Below, piece by piece: positions 34,610 through 42,390 of a stretch of DNA of 42,390 nucleotides. How positions within the stretch are numbered: position 1 is the first letter of the stretch; every line of letters starts with the position of its first letter. Made by a program: the position numbers and the translations under genes. The DNA is from Candidatus Finniella inopinata (lineage in GTDB: Bacteria > Pseudomonadota > Alphaproteobacteria > Paracaedibacterales > VGCI01). The stretch is from assembly GCA_945877185.1 (NCBI GenBank), contig CAMCRD010000006.1:1-42390 (forward strand). The letters run 5' to 3'. The notes under the pieces were generated by a model. That model saw only the letters and a list, made by a program, of their open reading frames with translations. It was not told where the DNA came from and ran no database searches.

Positions 34610-36859
34610 ATGTCTAAACCCATCCCCTTCTTCCAACGCATTTCTCTTTCTTTCGTTCATTTTGCCCAAGATTATACTTTATCCCGTCGTTTGGCTGCTG
34701 GGCTTAGCTTAGCCGCGTTTCTATCTGTTGTTGCAACGTTTACAATTTTAACCGGCGCAAAACCTTTTACTGATAAGTCATTGCGCGTCCTACCATTTAT
34801 TTACCTCGATTTAACCTTAATGTTGCTCTTGGCGGTCATCATTGCAAAACGTCTGGTGGAATTATGGGTGGAACGTCGACGGGGGCTGGCCGGATCAAAG
34901 CTTCATGTACAAATTGTAGGTCTATTTTCATTAATTACCATTATTCCAGCAATTTTGGTTGCCGGCTTTGCAGCCATATTTATTAATGTCGGCGTGCAGT
35001 CTTGGTTTGGAGAACCTGTACGGGCAGCCTTATCTGAAGCAAAGGAAGTTGCAGACTCTTATCTGAAAGAGCATTTGCAAACGATCAAGCATGACGCTTC
35101 AATTATCGTTCAAGAACTGTCCCCCCAAGTCGTTGCTTTAATGGCTGATCGACAGAAATTCTCCGAGAAATTGACTGAATTAAGCCTTAAGCATCGACTC
35201 AGTGAAGTGGTTGTTTTAAATGAAGATAAACAAGTTGTTGCTCGTTCTATTTTGGCTTTTTCCTTTGAATTTGAAAATTTGAACTTAGAACAAGCCATCC
35301 GTGCTATTAAGGATGCTCAGTTCGGAGAAAAAATGTTTTTTTTGGCTGACCTCGGAAAAGAATCTATCGACCGTGTGCGTGTTTTGGTGCGTTTAGATCC
35401 TTTGACGGATACCTATCTTTATATTGGGAAATTAACAGACAAAGCTGTTTTAAAGCACGTAGCCCGCACCGAAGGAGCTGTGAAAGAATATGATCGGTTC
35501 GGAGAACAAAGTGCTTCCCTCCAATTAACGTTTATTTTGTTCTTTGCGGCAGTGGCCTTATTGCTCTTATTGGTAGCCATTTGGGGAGGCTTGACAATTG
35601 CGAACCTTTTAATGCGCCCTATTACCCGATTGATTGTCGCCGCAGAGCAAGTCAGTCAGGGCGATCTGACCGTCCAAGTTGCCGCTGAGGGATCCATGAA
35701 CAATGAGCTCGGAAACTTAGCACAAGCCTTTAACCGAATGACCTCTCAGCTTAATACTCAACGCAAAGAGCTCATCAGCGCTAATAAGCAAATTGATCGA
35801 CGACGTGAGTTTATTGAAACTGTCTTAGCTCAAATTTCAGCAGGTGTCATTCGTTTGGATGAAAAGAGACGCCTTGATCTCATCAATCATCGAGCAGCGG
35901 CATTATTGCTTGTATCTCTTGAGAAAGTTAAAGGAAAAAAGCTGCAAACTGTTGCGGCTGAATTGAGTTCGCTCCTTGATAGTGCTGTTAGCCAAGCCCC
36001 CCAACAGTTGAACGAACAAGTGACGCTTGTACGCCGAGGTATGGCCTGTATCCTACAAGTTTCCGTTATCATTCATCAAGAGCAAGACGTAATTAAGGGG
36101 TATATCATTACCTTTGATGATGTAACAGCCCTTGTTAACGCCCAAAGAAAAGCGGCTTGGTCCGACGTTGCCCGTCGTATTGCCCATGAGATTAAAAATC
36201 CACTGACGCCCATTCAATTGTCCGCGGAGCGTTTAAAGCGGCGATATTTGAAAGAAATTACTTCGGACCCCCAAACCTTTCAGGTATGCATTGAAACGAT
36301 TGTGCGCCAAGTAGGCCAAATTGGAAATTTAATTACGGAATTCTCCTCCTTTGCTCGAATGCCGGATCCAGTCATGAAAGAAGAAGACTTAAGCGAGATT
36401 TGCCGTCAGGCTGTATTCTTGCAAAAACAGGCACGCCCCTCTATCGTGTTCCAGTTGCAAGTTCCCGATAATTCAGTTATGGTACGGTGTGATTCTCAAC
36501 AAATCAGCCAGCTCTTAACAAACTTATTGCAAAACGCAATTAATGCATTAGAAGTGTATGACTCATTAGAGGCATCTGTGGCAGACCAATCCTCGTCTGC
36601 CCAAATTTCTTTAACGCTCGCTGTGGGGGATAGAGACATTGTGATTGTAGTGGAAGATAATGGTCCTGGCTTTCCAAAAGAAGGGCGCGAGCGCCTCACA
36701 GAACCATATTTCACCACCCATACAAAAGGGACTGGTCTTGGACTCGCAATTGTTGCTAAAATCGTTGAAGATCATCGAGGTCGCTTAGAATTAGGCGATA
36801 GTTCTTTGGGAGGCGCTAAAATTACCATTGATCTCCCAATTTCGCCTGAAGATAATTAG
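34610..36859 (+). CDS. ntrY: Sensor histidine kinase NtrY
   Basis: 749 residues. Membrane helices lie at about 28-49, 59-82, 99-125 and 303-328, with a periplasmic part at 126-302. HAMP follows to about 385, then PAS (about 405-505), HisKA with H526 in IAHEIKNPLTPIQLSAERLKRRY, and HATPase (NLLQNAINALE, EDNGPGF, KGTGLGLAIVAKI). This is the complete NtrY layout. It begins 6 nt after the fis stop and is followed by its partner ntrX after 17 nt. NtrYX responds to nitrogen, redox or oxygen in alphaproteobacteria and is one of the few two-component pairs kept by reduced symbionts. Confidence 0.95.
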   Translation: MSKPIPFFQRISLSFVHFAQDYTLSRRLAAGLSLAAFLSVVATFTILTGAKPFTDKSLRVLPFIYLDLTLMLLLAVIIAKRLVELWVERRRGLAGSKLHVQIVGLFSLITIIPAILVAGFAAIFINVGVQSWFGEPVRAALSEAKEVADSYLKEHLQTIKHDASIIVQELSPQVVALMADRQKFSEKLTELSLKHRLSEVVVLNEDKQVVARSILAFSFEFENLNLEQAIRAIKDAQFGEKMFFLADLGKESIDRVRVLVRLDPLTDTYLYIGKLTDKAVLKHVARTEGAVKEYDRFGEQSASLQLTFILFFAAVALLLLLVAIWGGLTIANLLMRPITRLIVAAEQVSQGDLTVQVAAEGSMNNELGNLAQAFNRMTSQLNTQRKELISANKQIDRRREFIETVLAQISAGVIRLDEKRRLDLINHRAAALLLVSLEKVKGKKLQTVAAELSSLLDSAVSQAPQQLNEQVTLVRRGMACILQVSVIIHQEQDVIKGYIITFDDVTALVNAQRKAAWSDVARRIAHEIKNPLTPIQLSAERLKRRYLKEITSDPQTFQVCIETIVRQVGQIGNLITEFSSFARMPDPVMKEEDLSEICRQAVFLQKQARPSIVFQLQVPDNSVMVRCDSQQISQLLTNLLQNAINALEVYDSLEASVADQSSSAQISLTLAVGDRDIVIVVEDNGPGFPKEGRERLTEPYFTTHTKGTGLGLAIVAKIVEDHRGRLELGDSSLGGAKITIDLPISPEDN

Positions 36860-36876
36860 AGAAGTAGAGCAAAACC

Positions 36877-38313
36877 ATGGCTCATGACATATTAATTATT
36901 GACGATGAGGCTGATATTCGGAGCCTTGTTTCTGGTATTTTAGAAGACGAGGGGCTTGTCACCCGTACTGCAGCTGATGGATCCTCCGGACTAGAAGCCA
37001 TTAAGGCGCGACAACCCAGCCTGGTTGTTTTAGACGTCTGGCTTGGAGATAGTGATCGTGATGGTTTAAAAATACTCGAAATCATCAAACGTGATCACCC
37101 TTTTGTACCTGTCATTATGATCAGTGGCCACGGAACCATTGAAACAGCTGTAACAGCTATTAAAAATGGCGCTTACGACTTCATCGAAAAACCATTTCAA
37201 AGTGCACGCCTGTTGCTTGTCATTCAACGAGCCATTGAAGCCGCGCGTTTAAAACGTGAAAACGCGGATTTGAAAGTCAAAGTAGGAGCCCACGTTGATT
37301 TAATCGGCGCTTCACCTTCTATGCAAAACGTTCGACAAACAATTGAGCGGGTCGCTCCCACCAACAGCCGCATTTTAATTGCCGGTCCTTCAGGGGCAGG
37401 CAAAGAAGTGATTGCCCGAAAAATTCATGAGTTATCACGTCGCGCAGACCGGCCCTTTGTTGTTTTGAATTGCGCAACCTTGCATCCAGATAGTCTAGAA
37501 GCAGAATTGTTTGGAACAGAAATTGTTGGCTTAGATCCAACCATTCCTCGGAAGATTGGCCTCCTTGAGCAAGCTCATAATGGCACTTTGTATCTGGATG
37601 AGGTAACGGATTTGCCGTTACCAACTCAAAGCAAACTGATTCGGGTACTCCAAGACCAATTCTTTACGCGCCTTGGAGATAGTCAAAAAATTGAGGTTGA
37701 TGTTCGGATAACCGCATCGTCCAGCGCCAATATCCCACAGATGATTCAAGATGGACACTTCCGAGAAGATCTTTACTATCGGTTGAATGTTGTTCCGATT
37801 CAAGTCCCGGCCTTACAAGAGCGTGTCATGGACATTCCCGAACTTTTCCAATACTTCATGACGCAATCCGCCCTGGCCCATGGTTGCCCTCAGCGCCGCT
37901 TAACAGAAGATGCTATGGTTATTTTGCAATCCTATTCTTGGCCCGGGAACGTACGCCAATTGAGAAATGTCGTTGAGTGGATATTGATCATGGCCAGTGG
38001 TGAAGCTCGCGATGATGTCCGGGCAGAAATGTTACCCCCGGAAGTCCGATCCGATACTTCTTTAACTTCCTCCTCACAATCCCCAAACATTGTTGTCCTC
38101 CCTTTGAGAGAGGCACGTGAATTGTTTGAACGGGAGTATCTATTAGCCCAAGTCAATCGCTTTGGAGGCAATATCTCGAAAACAGCACGATTTGTGGGTA
38201 TGGAACGCTCCGCACTTCACCGTAAATTGCGCGCTCTTGGGGTTCATGAGGGACGTTATCAAGAGGATGAGGCTATTACTGAGCTCCCCGCTCATGAATT
38301 GAAGATTGCATGA
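36877..38313 (+). CDS. ntrX: Response regulator NtrX
   Basis: 478 residues. The receiver has acidic D9/D10 and phosphoacceptor D53 (VVLDVWLGDSDRDG). The AAA+ domain has Walker A GPSGAGKE (170-177) and Walker B GTLYLDEVTDL (236-246). A Fis-type HTH is at about 430-455 (NISKTARFVGMERSALHRKL). The sigma-54-contacting GAFTGA motif is missing: ELFG is followed by TEIVGLDPTIPRKIG, as is usual for NtrX. So it probably works with sigma-70. The stop overlaps trkA (ATGA). Confidence 0.95.
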   Translation: MAHDILIIDDEADIRSLVSGILEDEGLVTRTAADGSSGLEAIKARQPSLVVLDVWLGDSDRDGLKILEIIKRDHPFVPVIMISGHGTIETAVTAIKNGAYDFIEKPFQSARLLLVIQRAIEAARLKRENADLKVKVGAHVDLIGASPSMQNVRQTIERVAPTNSRILIAGPSGAGKEVIARKIHELSRRADRPFVVLNCATLHPDSLEAELFGTEIVGLDPTIPRKIGLLEQAHNGTLYLDEVTDLPLPTQSKLIRVLQDQFFTRLGDSQKIEVDVRITASSSANIPQMIQDGHFREDLYYRLNVVPIQVPALQERVMDIPELFQYFMTQSALAHGCPQRRLTEDAMVILQSYSWPGNVRQLRNVVEWILIMASGEARDDVRAEMLPPEVRSDTSLTSSSQSPNIVVLPLREARELFEREYLLAQVNRFGGNISKTARFVGMERSALHRKLRALGVHEGRYQEDEAITELPAHELKIA

Positions 38314-39686
38314 AGGTCATCATCTTAGGCGCCGGTCAAGTTGGCTTTAATATAGCTAAATATTTGGCTGTCGAAGAAAATGACGTTACCATCGTTGATG
38401 AATCGGCTGATCTTTTGCGTAAAATTGGGGACACACTTGATGTCCAGCCTGTGATGGGGTTCGCCTCTCACCCGGATGTCTTACAACAAGCTGGTGCAAC
38501 TGATGCGGACCTCATCATTGCTGTGACGGGATCAGATGAAGTTAATATTGTCGCTTGTGAAGTAGCGAATTCCCTGTTTCGCGTTGAAACCAAAATCGCC
38601 CGCATTCGGAATCAAAATTATTTAGATCCTTATTGGTCGAACCTTTTTAGCAGCCGCAATTTAGCCATCGATCATATTATTTCTCCCGAAGTCGAAGTCG
38701 CTCGTGCCATTAGCCGCAGCATTAAGGTCGCTGGCGCTTTTGATGTCATTCCTTTGTGTGCCAATCAAGTCAAGGTTATCGGTGTTCGTTGCATGAGCAA
38801 TGCCCCGATTTTGAATACGCCTTTACGGCTATTGCCTGGCTTATTTCCTAAACTCGACCTTATTGTTGTCTGCATCGTTCGGGGGAATGATGTCTTTATT
38901 CCAACGGGCGACCACCAAATGCTGCCAGGGGACGAAGTTTATTTCATTGTATCCCAAGGCCAAACGGCATCAGCAATGAGCGCCTTTGGTTTTGCTGATA
39001 CTGCCACACACCGCGTCATTGTGATGGGTGGTGGCAATATCGGGCTAACCTTAGTAGCAGATATTGAACAAAATCAGCCCGATATCGTTACACGAATTAT
39101 TGAGAAAAACCAAGCTCGCGCCGAATATGTCGCCCGGCATCTTAAACAAACAGAGGTTCTCTGCGGCGATGTGTTGGATGCAGAAGTTTTATCTGAGGCA
39201 AATGTTCATTCGGCAGAAACCATCGTCGCCGTTACGGATGATGACAAAGTGAATATTTTAGCATCCCTTCTGGCGAAGCGAAATGGGGCTGGGCGCGCCT
39301 TGATTTTGTTGAATAATATGGCTTATTCTTCTTTGGTCACCTCTTTGGGTGTTGATGCTGTCATTAGTCCTCAAGCCATATCCGTATCAACAATTCTGCA
39401 GCATGTACGCCAGGGGCGTGTGCGTTCGGCGCATTCTTTACGGGATGGCAGCGTAGAAGTCATCGAAGCTGAAGCCCGGGAAACCTCACATATTATCGGC
39501 TTAACGGTGGATGATATTAATATCAAAGGCGCCATCATGGTGGCCGCCTTGGTGCGCGATAATGAAATTACGGTTGCTCCCGCACGCATCAGCATTCGCG
39601 TCAATGACCGCTTGATCCTTGCCGTGTCAAAAGAAGCCGTGAAAAAGGTAGAAAGGCTCTTTGCCACCCGACCGAGTTATTTGTAA
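38310..39686 (+). CDS. trkA: Trk potassium uptake regulatory protein TrkA
   Basis: 458 residues, two RCK halves. Rossmann motifs are MKVIILGAGQVGFNIAKYL at the N-terminus and RVIVMGGGNIGLTLVADIE at about 233. Each half ends with a TrkA-C domain (VRCMSNAPI...; HIIGLTVDDINIKGAIM...). It gates the TrkH/TrkG potassium channel by NAD(H) or ATP binding. It overlaps ntrX by ATGA, which is the normal alphaproteobacterial order ntrY-ntrX-trkA. No trkH is in the window, and hfq, which often follows, is absent here. Confidence 0.95.
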   Translation: MKVIILGAGQVGFNIAKYLAVEENDVTIVDESADLLRKIGDTLDVQPVMGFASHPDVLQQAGATDADLIIAVTGSDEVNIVACEVANSLFRVETKIARIRNQNYLDPYWSNLFSSRNLAIDHIISPEVEVARAISRSIKVAGAFDVIPLCANQVKVIGVRCMSNAPILNTPLRLLPGLFPKLDLIVVCIVRGNDVFIPTGDHQMLPGDEVYFIVSQGQTASAMSAFGFADTATHRVIVMGGGNIGLTLVADIEQNQPDIVTRIIEKNQARAEYVARHLKQTEVLCGDVLDAEVLSEANVHSAETIVAVTDDDKVNILASLLAKRNGAGRALILLNNMAYSSLVTSLGVDAVISPQAISVSTILQHVRQGRVRSAHSLRDGSVEVIEAEARETSHIIGLTVDDINIKGAIMVAALVRDNEITVAPARISIRVNDRLILAVSKEAVKKVERLFATRPSYL

Positions 39687-39828
39687 CTGACCCTTTTTAA
39701 AATAGAGAAATTCCAAAGAAACTCCTTTTTTACTAGAAAAATCCAAGCAATCCCCTTATGTATAAGTATTATCCCGTGATAAATTATTTCTTTTTTGGGT
39801 TATATACTCATCTTTACAGGAGGTCTTG

Positions 39829-40242
39829 GTGAATTTTGAGAATAAATTGGTGGCTATCTTAAATAAAGACGTCGAACCCGGTGTTGTTTTAAATGCGCTG
39901 GCCCACATGTCCGTTGGTCTAGGTGCAGAAGTTGGCAAATCCCCTCTTCGACTCAATGATTATAAAGATGCCAAAGGAAACGTTTATCCAAACATTTCTC
40001 AAATTCCTTTCATCATTTTACGCGGCAAGTCTGGTGAAATTCGAAAAGCCATTGAGAAAGCGAAAGACCTGAAAATTCTGCATGGTATTTTTCTCAATAC
40101 CATGACAGGGGGAACTTATCTAGAACAATTGACCCGTACCGCTGAATCTCAAGAAGAAGCGCTAACCTATTATGGATGTGTCTTATTTGGAGAATGGGCA
40201 GCCGTTTCCGAGATGACACGCAAATTTTCTTTATGGAGATAA
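39829..40242 (+). CDS. DUF2000-family protein
   Basis: 137 residues from the GTG at 39829, preceded by AGGAGG at 5-nt spacing (an in-frame TTG lies 3 nt earlier). The sequence matches the DUF2000 pattern: NKLVAILNKDVEPGVVLNALAHMSVGLGA, PNISQIPFIILRGKSGEIR and NTMTGGTYLEQL...LTYYGCVLFG. The fold is thought to be like peptidyl-tRNA hydrolase 2, but the function is unknown. It starts a short operon with the phzF-family gene (3-nt gap) and mnmA. The gap upstream (39687-39828) has no clear promoter. Confidence 0.85.
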   Translation: MNFENKLVAILNKDVEPGVVLNALAHMSVGLGAEVGKSPLRLNDYKDAKGNVYPNISQIPFIILRGKSGEIRKAIEKAKDLKILHGIFLNTMTGGTYLEQLTRTAESQEEALTYYGCVLFGEWAAVSEMTRKFSLWR

Positions 40243-40245
40243 GAC

Positions 40246-41037
40246 ATGAAAATCTGGACTGTTGATGCTTTTGCAAGAGAGCCTTACACAGGCAATCCAG
40301 CGGCTGTCACAATCGTTGCTGAATTCCCTGAAGATGCCTTATGTAGGAAAATTGCCGCCGAAATGAATCTTTCAGAAACGGCATTTGTCAAACCTTTAGC
40401 TGACGGAACATTCCACATTCGATGGTTTACGCCCCTTGTTGAAGTCAAACTCTGTGGCCATGGAACCCTTGCTACAGCACATATTCTTTTCCAAGAAGAG
40501 CTTGTGCCTGAGAATAACGTAACGTTTACATCTCTTTCAGGCCCCTTGCACGTTACCCGGGAATCTGGCGCTTTAATCCTTAACTTTCCTTTGAAGAAAA
40601 TAGGGGGAACCCTCCCAGTGGAAGCGATTATTGAACAATTAGACATCAATGAATCTGTTGTCACTGCCGTTGAAGGCGATGATAATGATATTATTCTTGA
40701 GCTCGAAAGTTCAAAAGCTTTGCGCACGATCAATCTTGATCCAAAAGATATTCTTAAACTGGGATGTCGGGATTTAATTCTCACAGCAAAAGGAGATGGT
40801 CCTTATGATTTCATTTCACGTGTATTTGCGCCCTGCCAAGGGATTGATGAAGATCCGGTAACAGGATCCGCTCATTGTAAGTTGGCGCACTATTGGCAGC
40901 AAAAACTGAATAAGGATTCCTTTGTGGCTTATCAAGCATCCGGAAGGGGGGGTGAAATCCATATCACCATCCAACAGGATCGCGTTTTGCTCAAAGGCCA
41001 CGCCATTACGATTATGGAAGGAAAATGGCTTGTCTAA
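40246..41037 (+). CDS. PhzF-family isomerase/epimerase
   Basis: 263 residues. The two-lobed PhzF fold is indicated by [16 protein letters not shown], catalytic E44 in [26 protein letters not shown] and, in the second lobe, [17 protein letters not shown]. PhzF enzymes isomerise diaminopimelate-epimerase-like substrates; phenazine synthesis is not implied, since no other phz gene is present. It is coupled to the DUF2000 gene upstream (3 nt). Its end overlaps the probable mnmA start by 8 nt. Confidence 0.9.
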   Translation: MKIWTVDAFAREPYTGNPAAVTIVAEFPEDALCRKIAAEMNLSETAFVKPLADGTFHIRWFTPLVEVKLCGHGTLATAHILFQEELVPENNVTFTSLSGPLHVTRESGALILNFPLKKIGGTLPVEAIIEQLDINESVVTAVEGDDNDIILELESSKALRTINLDPKDILKLGCRDLILTAKGDGPYDFISRVFAPCQGIDEDPVTGSAHCKLAHYWQQKLNKDSFVAYQASGRGGEIHITIQQDRVLLKGHAITIMEGKWLV

Positions 41038-42148
41038 AGATTCTTCCCTAAAATTAGACGGTATTGAAGATGGCGCTTTGGTTGCGGTTGCCATGTCAGG
41101 AGGCGTTGACTCTTCAGTGACGGCTGCTCTCATGGTAGAGGCTGGCTATCAAGTCGTCGGCATTACCTTACAGCTCTATGACCACGGTCAAATGGTCAAT
41201 AAAAAAGGGGCGTGCTGTGCGGGTCAGGATATTTATGATGCACGCACCGTAGCGGACCGTTTCGGGTTTCCCCATTATGTCTTGGATTATGAAAATGTGT
41301 TCCGCCAAGGGGTGATCGATGATTTTGTGGAAAGTTATCTTCAAGGAGAGACCCCGGTCCCCTGCATTCGTTGTAACCAGCGGGTGAAGTTTAAGGATTT
41401 GTTGGCCACGGCTCGAGACTTAAACGCGAAGGCACTCATCACAGGCCACTATGTGCGTCGTATTGAAGGGGAAACAAATCCAGAGCTTCACCAAGCCATC
41501 GATCCCAACCGCGATCAAAGCTATTTCTTGTTTACCACGACGCAAGAGCAACTGGACTACTTACGTTTTCCCCTAGGGGGCATGCCAAAATTAGAAACAC
41601 GGGAGCATGCAAGGCGGTTGGGCTTGAGTGTTGCGGATAAACCCGACAGCCAAGACATTTGCTTTGTTCCTTCCGGTGGTTATGCCAGCGTTGTTGAAAA
41701 ATACCGCCCCGGTGCCTTAGACCCAGGCGAAATTGTCCATATGGACGGTCGAGTTTTGGGTCAACATACAGGCATCATCAATTATACCATCGGGCAGCGT
41801 CGGGGACTTGGTATATCAAGTGCGGATCCCTTATTCGTCGTCCAACTTGACCCCGAAGCGCGACGGGTCATTGTCGGACCCCACGCCGCCCTTGCGAAAC
41901 CAACCATTTGGGTTCGAGAGGTGAATTGGCTGTGCGACAAGACGATTTTTGAAAGCGGCTTGAAAGCATCTGTCAAAATTCGCTCTACCCAAGACCCCAT
42001 TCCGGCAACCATCTACCAACGAGGGCCCCATCTCGCAGAAGTTCTTTTTGAGACGCCCGAATACGGCGTTGCCAATGGACAGGCATGTGTTTTCTTTGAC
42101 GGCACTCAAGTTTTGGGCGGTGGATGGATTACGTCAGCGCCAGTATAA
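41030..42148 (+). CDS. mnmA: tRNA-specific 2-thiouridylase
   Basis: 372 residues from a TTG at 41030, which has GGAAGG 8 nt upstream and overlaps the phzF end; the longer frame would run deep into phzF. The N-type ATP pyrophosphatase P-loop is SGGVDS at 23-28. The catalytic cysteines are C112 in [10 protein letters not shown] and C211 in [22 protein letters not shown] lies in the tRNA-binding part. It puts the 2-thio group on U34 of Lys, Glu and Gln tRNAs, with sulfur originating from IscS. Length is normal. Confidence 0.95.
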   Translation: MSKDSSLKLDGIEDGALVAVAMSGGVDSSVTAALMVEAGYQVVGITLQLYDHGQMVNKKGACCAGQDIYDARTVADRFGFPHYVLDYENVFRQGVIDDFVESYLQGETPVPCIRCNQRVKFKDLLATARDLNAKALITGHYVRRIEGETNPELHQAIDPNRDQSYFLFTTTQEQLDYLRFPLGGMPKLETREHARRLGLSVADKPDSQDICFVPSGGYASVVEKYRPGALDPGEIVHMDGRVLGQHTGIINYTIGQRRGLGISSADPLFVVQLDPEARRVIVGPHAALAKPTIWVREVNWLCDKTIFESGLKASVKIRSTQDPIPATIYQRGPHLAEVLFETPEYGVANGQACVFFDGTQVLGGGWITSAPV

Positions 42149-42350
42149 ACAATTTCTATTAAGAAAAAATTGACGATTCTTATTTATTTATGTTATCAAC
42201 AATAAACTTCTATACTTTCGCAGAAATTTTGATTGGAAAATAAGAGAGTGTTATCTTAAGATACATGGCAAATTAACTGTCTTGTTAACATGATAGGCTG
42301 CGAAAAGAGCCATAGTTAGATCGACCATTTCCAAGGATCGAGAAGGCGCA

Positions 42351-42390
42351 ATGGATTTACGTTTAAATCTCAAGAACCAATGCCGCTGTT
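42351..42390 (+). CDS. Possible start of a further gene (partial at window edge)
   Basis: AGAAGG lies 4 nt before an ATG at 42351, and the frame (MDLRLNLKNQCRC) stays open to the window end. With 13 codons nothing can be assigned. The gap 42149-42350 is AT-rich; it has GGCT-GCGAAAAG-AGCC as a small hairpin near 42297 but no clear promoter. Confidence 0.25.
   Translation, partial: MDLRLNLKNQCRC

Noticed and set aside
37480-37560. Missing GAFTGA in NtrX as a sign of decay
   Set aside because: Absence of GAFTGA is usual for alphaproteobacterial NtrX; Walker A, Walker B and HTH are intact.
42273-42289. TTAAC-N7-TTAAC near the window end as a CtrA site
   Set aside because: The TTAA to TTAA spacing is 8, one more than the CtrA consensus, and the downstream gene is unknown.

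Overview
The window looks like a piece of the chromosome of an intracellular or host-associated alphaproteobacterium, most likely of the Holosporales/Caedibacter type. This is an inference. The split F0 ATP-synthase operon (atpI-atpB-atpE-atpF'-atpF), the dusB...ntrY-ntrX-trkA block and the Rsm22-type methyltransferase are alphaproteobacterial. The moderate-to-low GC, the secreted F-box proteins, the IS remnant and several families of intergenic palindromes point to a symbiont. The presence of pgk argues against Rickettsia itself, which lacks glycolysis. No rRNA, tRNA or CRISPR array was seen.

Layout. 1-1630 is mobile and decaying: the end of an IS21-like element that has cut off the 3' end of a secreted F-box/leucine-rich gene, then a non-coding stretch with nested inverted repeats. 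1632-5592 (minus) holds a flavin oxidoreductase and the F0 ATP-synthase operon. 5843-9693 (plus) is a four-gene partner-switching operon: STAS protein, HATPase anti-sigma-like kinase, REC-PP2C phosphatase and membrane histidine kinase. 9660-11635 has two unknown genes divergent from a CI/LexA-like repressor, with three copies of a palindrome placed as operators. 11805-16622 carries phhB, pgk, gltX, a DHH-motif protein of unknown function and an XRE-cupin regulator. 16807-19058 holds comEC and, overlapping its end on the other strand, a strong candidate for a rod-shaped non-coding RNA with its own promoter.

19059-27871 (minus) is dominated by the Fe-S assembly operon iscR - second cysteine desulfurase - iscS - iscU - iscA - hscB - hscA - fdx. 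It is followed by an MsrQ-like membrane protein, an unknown secreted protein and rsm22. A near-perfect IscR type-1 site overlaps the iscR promoter. 28067-33121 has an alpha/beta hydrolase, an EamA transporter and a 987/988-residue secreted protein with F-box-like segments on both sides of nine Sel1-like repeats. 33322-39686 (plus) is dusB-fis-ntrY-ntrX-trkA. Here the ntrB-ntrC pair usual in alphaproteobacteria is replaced by a 94-residue Fis-like protein matching the C-terminal DNA-binding domain of NtrC. 39829-42148 (plus) is a DUF2000 gene, a phzF-family gene and mnmA.

Most notable: the dusB-fis-ntrYX arrangement (a possible intermediate between alphaproteobacterial ntrC and gammaproteobacterial fis), the 6S-like rod RNA antisense to the comEC end, the operator-controlled two-gene module with a repressor lacking the usual catalytic serine, a complete partner-switching cascade without a visible sigma factor, and the F-box effectors. 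Several start codons were moved from the longest reading frame on the basis of ribosome-binding sites; each is explained in its entry.
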